Shown piece by piece: positions 5,999-8,327 of a stretch of 8,327 nt of DNA. Source of the stretch: an uncultured Oscillibacter sp. (GTDB taxonomy: Bacteria > Bacillota > Clostridia > Oscillospirales > Oscillospiraceae). Each line of letters starts with the position of its first letter. The stretch's first letter is position 1. The position numbers and the translations under genes are program-made. The stretch is taken from the NCBI GenBank assembly GCA_946494635.1, contig CAMMCS010000086.1:1-8327 (forward strand), read 5' to 3'. The notes under the pieces are model-generated. The model saw only the letters and a list, made by a program, of their open reading frames with translations. It was not told the DNA's origin and did not search any database.

Positions 5999-6580
5999 TC
6001 AGTCCCTCTCCTTCTCCTTTTTGGCCCGGTCCCTTCCGCGGGCGTGGGCGGCAGCCTCCTCCCCCTCCCGGGATTCCTTCCGCTGGCGCAGCAGCGTCAC
6101 ATACCGGCTGCTGGCCACGCCGGCCGCATAGCTCATCAGGGCGAAGTGGATGGCGGCGTCCGCCAGCTCCTCCTCGCCGGTGCGCTCCGCCATCTCATCC
6201 GCCGCGGCGGTGAGGGCCTTGTCCAGGCTGGAGCAGAAGGCGGCGTATCCGTCGGAAATGGGCCGGTCCCCCTGCAGCTCCTCCCGGATCAGCAGGTCCA
6301 TGTCCTTTGTGGACATCACCCGCTTCAGCACGCAAATGGCCGTCAGGTAGGCCAGGTGGTCCCGGTTGTATTTCTTCCCCTCCGCCCGGGGTACCAGGCC
6401 GCTTTTCGTGTAGTTGTTCACCATGGCGGCCGTGAGGCCGTCGTCGCCGTCAAAGCGGATCACCTGCCGGTCCATATAGCTGAGCACCTGATCCATATAC
6501 AGGGAGAAATCCGGCAGCTGATCCCAGGGCACCGGGCGCCGCTGGCGCATCTGCTCCTGAAATTCCGTCAGATCATACAT
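5999..6580 (-). CDS. DUF1836 domain protein, MerR-like HTH, probable regulator
   Basis: A 193-residue protein that I recognise as DUF1836 family. After an N-terminal region (MYDLTEFQEQMRQRRPVPWD), residues about 49-90 form a probable winged helix-turn-helix (LTAAMVNNYTKSGLVPRA, then KKYNRDHLAYL and the hydrophobic helix LTAICVLKRVMS). This resembles the DNA-binding end of MerR-type regulators. Residues 100-163 are mostly helical and could be a ligand or dimer domain. Residues 166-193 are a highly charged Arg/Glu/Lys tail. No member has an assigned function that I know of; a regulatory role is inferred from the HTH. The ATG at 6580 has AAGGAG at 9-nt spacing. The frame stays open to 7006, but that part overlaps mnmE and reads as out-of-frame translation. 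It is the first gene after the promoter at 6627-6655 and is coupled to degV. Confidence 0.85.
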   Translation of the reverse strand: MYDLTEFQEQMRQRRPVPWDQLPDFSLYMDQVLSYMDRQVIRFDGDDGLTAAMVNNYTKSGLVPRAEGKKYNRDHLAYLTAICVLKRVMSTKDMDLLIREELQGDRPISDGYAAFCSSLDKALTAAADEMAERTGEEELADAAIHFALMSYAAGVASSRYVTLLRQRKESREGEEAAAHARGRDRAKKEKERD

Positions 6581-6596
6581 GGGGACACACTCCTTC

Positions 6597-6613
6597 CGCC
6601 GCAGGCAGCGGCG
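6597..6613 (-). other. Hairpin next to the DUF1836 ribosome binding site
   Basis: CGCCGC and GCGGCG form a perfect 6-bp G+C stem with a 5-nt TGCCT loop on the minus strand. It ends one nucleotide before the AAGGAG ribosome binding site (6595-6590). This could influence ribosome access or mRNA stability; no function is shown. Confidence 0.45.
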
Positions 6614-6626
6614 TTCATACACAGGC

Positions 6627-6655
6627 AGTATAGCACACTTATATGATTTTGTAAA
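6627..6655 (-). promoter_or_regulatory. Strong sigma-A promoter for DUF1836-degV(-prmA)
   Basis: TTTACA (6655-6650) and TATACT (6632-6627) are separated by exactly 17 nt on the minus strand. The -10 is preceded by TGC, giving an extended -10 element. The stretch is conspicuously A/T-rich. It lies 41 nt downstream of the mnmE stop codon and about 46 nt upstream of the DUF1836 ATG. This is the best promoter match in the window. Confidence 0.85.
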
Positions 6656-6667
6656 CCGTGTTTTACA
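6650..6667 (-). promoter_or_regulatory. Inverted repeat over the -35 element, candidate operator
   Basis: TGTAAA-N6-TTTACA has perfect 6-bp arms, and the downstream arm is the -35 hexamer itself. A dimeric regulator bound here would occlude RNA polymerase. The DUF1836 HTH protein encoded immediately downstream is the obvious candidate for autoregulation, but that is inference. Six-base arms in A/T-rich DNA can occur by chance. Confidence 0.45.
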
Positions 6668-6696
6668 GGATCCGGTACCGTCTTTCCTGTTTGTGA

Positions 6697-8079
6697 TTAC
6701 TTCCCCACGCAGAACCGGGAGAAGATCCTGGAGACAATCTCCTCCTTCGCGGCGCGGCCTGTCAGCTCTCCCAGGGCATCCAGGGCCTCCTCGGCGTCGG
6801 TGAGCACCGCGTCCGGGGTCATCCCGCCCTCCAGGGCCTCCAGCGCCCGGCGGACGGCGTCTCGGGCCCGGCGGGCGGCGTCCTCCTGCCGGGCATCGGT
6901 CAGCAGGCTCCCCGCTTCGCCCGGCTCCCCGGCGGGGAAGATCTGCGCCAGGGCGCGCTCCAAGGGCCGCAGCCCGCCGGGGGCCACGGAGCTGATGGAG
7001 AGGCACGCGTCCGGTTTCCGTGCGTTTTCGTCCCGCTGCAATACACGGGCAAAGCCCGCAGGCAGCAGGTCGCTCTTGCTCATGGCGATGATAAAGTGGG
7101 GCGCGGTCTGCGCCAGGGCCAGGATCTCCTGATCCTCCGCCGTGATGTCCCCGGTGCCGTCGATCAGGACGATCACCAGCTCCGCAGAGGCGGCGGCCTG
7201 CCGGGACCGCTCCACGCCCATTTGTTCCACCACGTCCTCCGTGTCCCGGATGCCGGCGGTGTCGATGAGCCGCAGCAGCACGCCGCCGCAGACGACGGAC
7301 TCCTCCACCGTGTCCCGGGTGGTGCCGGGGACGTCGGTGACGATGGCCCGCTCATATCCCGCCAGGGCGTTGAGCAGAGAGCTCTTGCCCGCGTTGGGCC
7401 GGCCCACGATGGCCGTGCGGACGCCGGATTTCAGCACCTGTCCCCGGCGACAGGTGGCCAGCAGATGGTCCAGCCGTCCGGCGGCATCCCGGAGGGCAGC
7501 TGCGATCTCCTCCGGCTGGACGTCCTGGATGTCCTCGTCCGGGTAGTCCACCACCGCGTAGAACCGGGAGGTGATCTCCAGCAGGGCGTCCTGGATGGGC
7601 TCCAGCGTCCGGCGCAGGCCGCCGTCCAGCTGGGCGGCGGCGTTCCGGGCCCCGGCGGCGGTCTCCGCGTCGATGAGATCCACCACCGCCTCCGCCTGGG
7701 TCAGGTCCATCCGGCCGTTGAGGAAGGCCCGCTTCGTGAACTCCCCGGCCTGGGCCTGCCGGGCCCCGGCGGCAAACAGGGCGGACAGCAGCTCCCGCAG
7801 CACCACGGGAGAGCCGTGGCAGTGGAACTCCGCGCAGTCCTCCCCGGTATAGCTGTTCGGCCCCGGGAACCGGACTGCCAGCCCCCGGTCGATGACCCGC
7901 CCCTCCCGGTCCAGCATCTCGCCGAAGACCATCTTCCGGGGATCCTGGTCGGCGAAGGGACGGCCGTTGGCCCCCCGGAACACCCGCTCGCACAGGGCAA
8001 AGCACCCCTCGCCGGACACCCGGACGATACCGATGGCAGTGGCTGCACTGCCGGTGGCGATGGCTGCGATCACGTCCAT
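6697..8079 (-). CDS. mnmE: tRNA uridine-5-carboxymethylaminomethyl modification GTPase MnmE
   Basis: A full-length 460-residue MnmE (TrmE). With MnmG it installs the aminomethyl or carboxymethylaminomethyl group at C5 of wobble U34 in several tRNAs. The N-terminal folate-binding domain spans about 1-118 (IAAIATG, FPGPNSYTGED, CHGSPVVL). The helical domain is split around the GTPase domain at about 218-380. G motifs: G1 GRPNAGKSS at 226-234, with N229 at the position that coordinates potassium; switch I TTRD at 253-256; G3 DTAG at 273-276; and G4 reading SKSD at 334-337 where NKxD is usual. The C-terminus FCVGK carries the invariant cysteine C457 required for modification. AAGGAG lies 8 nt before the ATG. 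The upstream MBL-fold gene ends 45 nt away with no promoter or terminator between, so they are probably co-transcribed. mnmG is not adjacent in this window. Identification is certain. Confidence 0.98.
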   Translation of the reverse strand: MDVIAAIATGSAATAIGIVRVSGEGCFALCERVFRGANGRPFADQDPRKMVFGEMLDREGRVIDRGLAVRFPGPNSYTGEDCAEFHCHGSPVVLRELLSALFAAGARQAQAGEFTKRAFLNGRMDLTQAEAVVDLIDAETAAGARNAAAQLDGGLRRTLEPIQDALLEITSRFYAVVDYPDEDIQDVQPEEIAAALRDAAGRLDHLLATCRRGQVLKSGVRTAIVGRPNAGKSSLLNALAGYERAIVTDVPGTTRDTVEESVVCGGVLLRLIDTAGIRDTEDVVEQMGVERSRQAAASAELVIVLIDGTGDITAEDQEILALAQTAPHFIIAMSKSDLLPAGFARVLQRDENARKPDACLSISSVAPGGLRPLERALAQIFPAGEPGEAGSLLTDARQEDAARRARDAVRRALEALEGGMTPDAVLTDAEEALDALGELTGRAAKEEIVSRIFSRFCVGK

Positions 8080-8124
8080 GTTGTCAGCTCCTTTTCAGTA
8101 AGATCAGAACATCTCTGCTGTCCC

Positions 8125-8327
8125 TCACCGGCGGAGGATCCCGCCGTGATAGCAGAGCCAGCAGTCCGCGTCCAGCGTCAGCAGCTTCCGGAGAGACGCC
8201 TCCGCCCGGGGGAGATCCAGGGCAAACTGGGGATTCGCCACCGATGGCGCCCCGGCCTCCAGGGCCGCTGCATCTCCGGTCACCACCGCCCGCAGCCCGG
8301 GCAGGTACAGGGAGCAGTGGCCCGGGG
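8125..8327 (-). CDS. MBL-fold metallo-hydrolase, C-terminal end only (gene runs off the window)
   Basis: The last 66 residues of a metallo-beta-lactamase-fold protein, cut at the window edge. Visible landmarks are PGHCSLYLPG (the His of the PGH motif is a metal ligand), VVTGDA (the bridging metal-ligand Asp), NPQFALDLPRAEASLRKLLTLD, and the terminal CYHGG whose His is the last metal ligand. This pattern, with a SLxKLxxLD helix before CYHGG, matches small glyoxalase II-like hydrolases common in Clostridia. The substrate cannot be inferred from the fragment. The frame was translated by hand from the minus strand and ends in TGA at 8127-8125. It lies 45 nt upstream of mnmE and is probably co-transcribed with it. 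Confidence 0.85.
   Translation of the reverse strand, partial: PGHCSLYLPGLRAVVTGDAAALEAGAPSVANPQFALDLPRAEASLRKLLTLDADCWLCYHGGILRR

Noticed and set aside
3050..6131. Long plus-strand open frames of 717 codons (3050-5203) and 410 codons (4899-6131)
   Set aside because: They lie antisense to noc, prmA and degV, cross intergenic terminators, and show no recognisable domain; G+C-rich DNA with few stop codons explains them.
6665..6690. Imperfect inverted repeat (ACAGGA / TCCTGT) after mnmE as its terminator
   Set aside because: On the minus strand it is followed by A residues, not a T-run, so it does not look like an intrinsic terminator; mnmE may read through or use another mechanism.
6581..7006. 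N-terminal extension of the DUF1836 frame to 7006
   Set aside because: It overlaps the end of mnmE in another frame, reads as Arg/Pro/Gly-rich noise, and would include the strong promoter; the ATG at 6580 has a good ribosome binding site.
1..8327. parS or Noc-binding sites near noc
   Set aside because: I looked for TGTTTCACGTGAAACA-like and ATTTCCCGGGAAAT-like palindromes and saw no convincing match, only half sites.
1..8327. Mobile elements, CRISPR arrays, tRNAs, riboswitches, defence or toxin-antitoxin genes
   Set aside because: No transposase, integrase, spaced direct repeats, tRNA-like arms, or small unknown gene pair was seen; intergenic regions are short and explained by promoters, hairpins and terminators.

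Overview
The window is a G+C-rich (well above 60% by eye) chromosomal stretch. Every supported gene lies on the minus strand, so transcription runs from high to low coordinates. Strong AGGAGG-type ribosome binding sites, sigma-A-type promoters, a Noc-type ParB protein, a VanW/YoaR-type surface protein, DUF1836 and DegV together point to a high-GC member of the Bacillota, class Clostridia. Oscillospiraceae-like gut bacteria (Flavonifractor/Oscillibacter relatives) fit best. This is inferred from gene content; there is no rRNA or other taxonomic marker in the window.

Layout in the direction of transcription. (1) 8327-6697: the C-terminal end of an MBL-fold metallo-hydrolase, then mnmE, a tRNA wobble-uridine modification GTPase. 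(2) 6655-4001: a strong extended -10 promoter, a DUF1836 HTH protein, a degV/fakB-like fatty-acid-binding protein starting 2 nt after it, an intergenic hairpin, then prmA (ribosomal protein L11 methyltransferase) and a clear intrinsic terminator. (3) 3922-3122: noc, a ParB-family nucleoid occlusion protein with a very strong Shine-Dalgarno sequence. (4) 3095-1040: an extended -10 promoter, a long membrane-anchored VanW-domain protein, and an intrinsic terminator. (5) 1020-1: a promoter, a leader hairpin, lspA (signal peptidase II), and an overlapping RluD-type pseudouridine synthase cut by the window edge.

Most genes are conserved housekeeping functions: tRNA, rRNA and ribosomal protein modification (mnmE, rluD, prmA), chromosome/division coordination (noc), and envelope biogenesis (vanW-like, lspA). 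lspA followed by an RluD-type synthase is a classical Bacillota pair. In many Bacillota mnmE and noc sit in the origin-proximal cluster with mnmG and rsmG between them; here they are separated by DUF1836-degV-prmA instead.

I see no mobile element, CRISPR array, tRNA, toxin-antitoxin pair or defence system, and no convincing new multi-gene system. The features most worth a second look are: the DUF1836-degV unit with a perfect-arm inverted repeat over its -35 element; the apparently short N-terminus of Noc; an N-to-S change in the MnmE G4 motif; and the two-part base composition of the vanW-like gene. No gene-free stretch exceeds 300 bases; the longest is 936-1100, which holds a terminator, a promoter and a leader hairpin.
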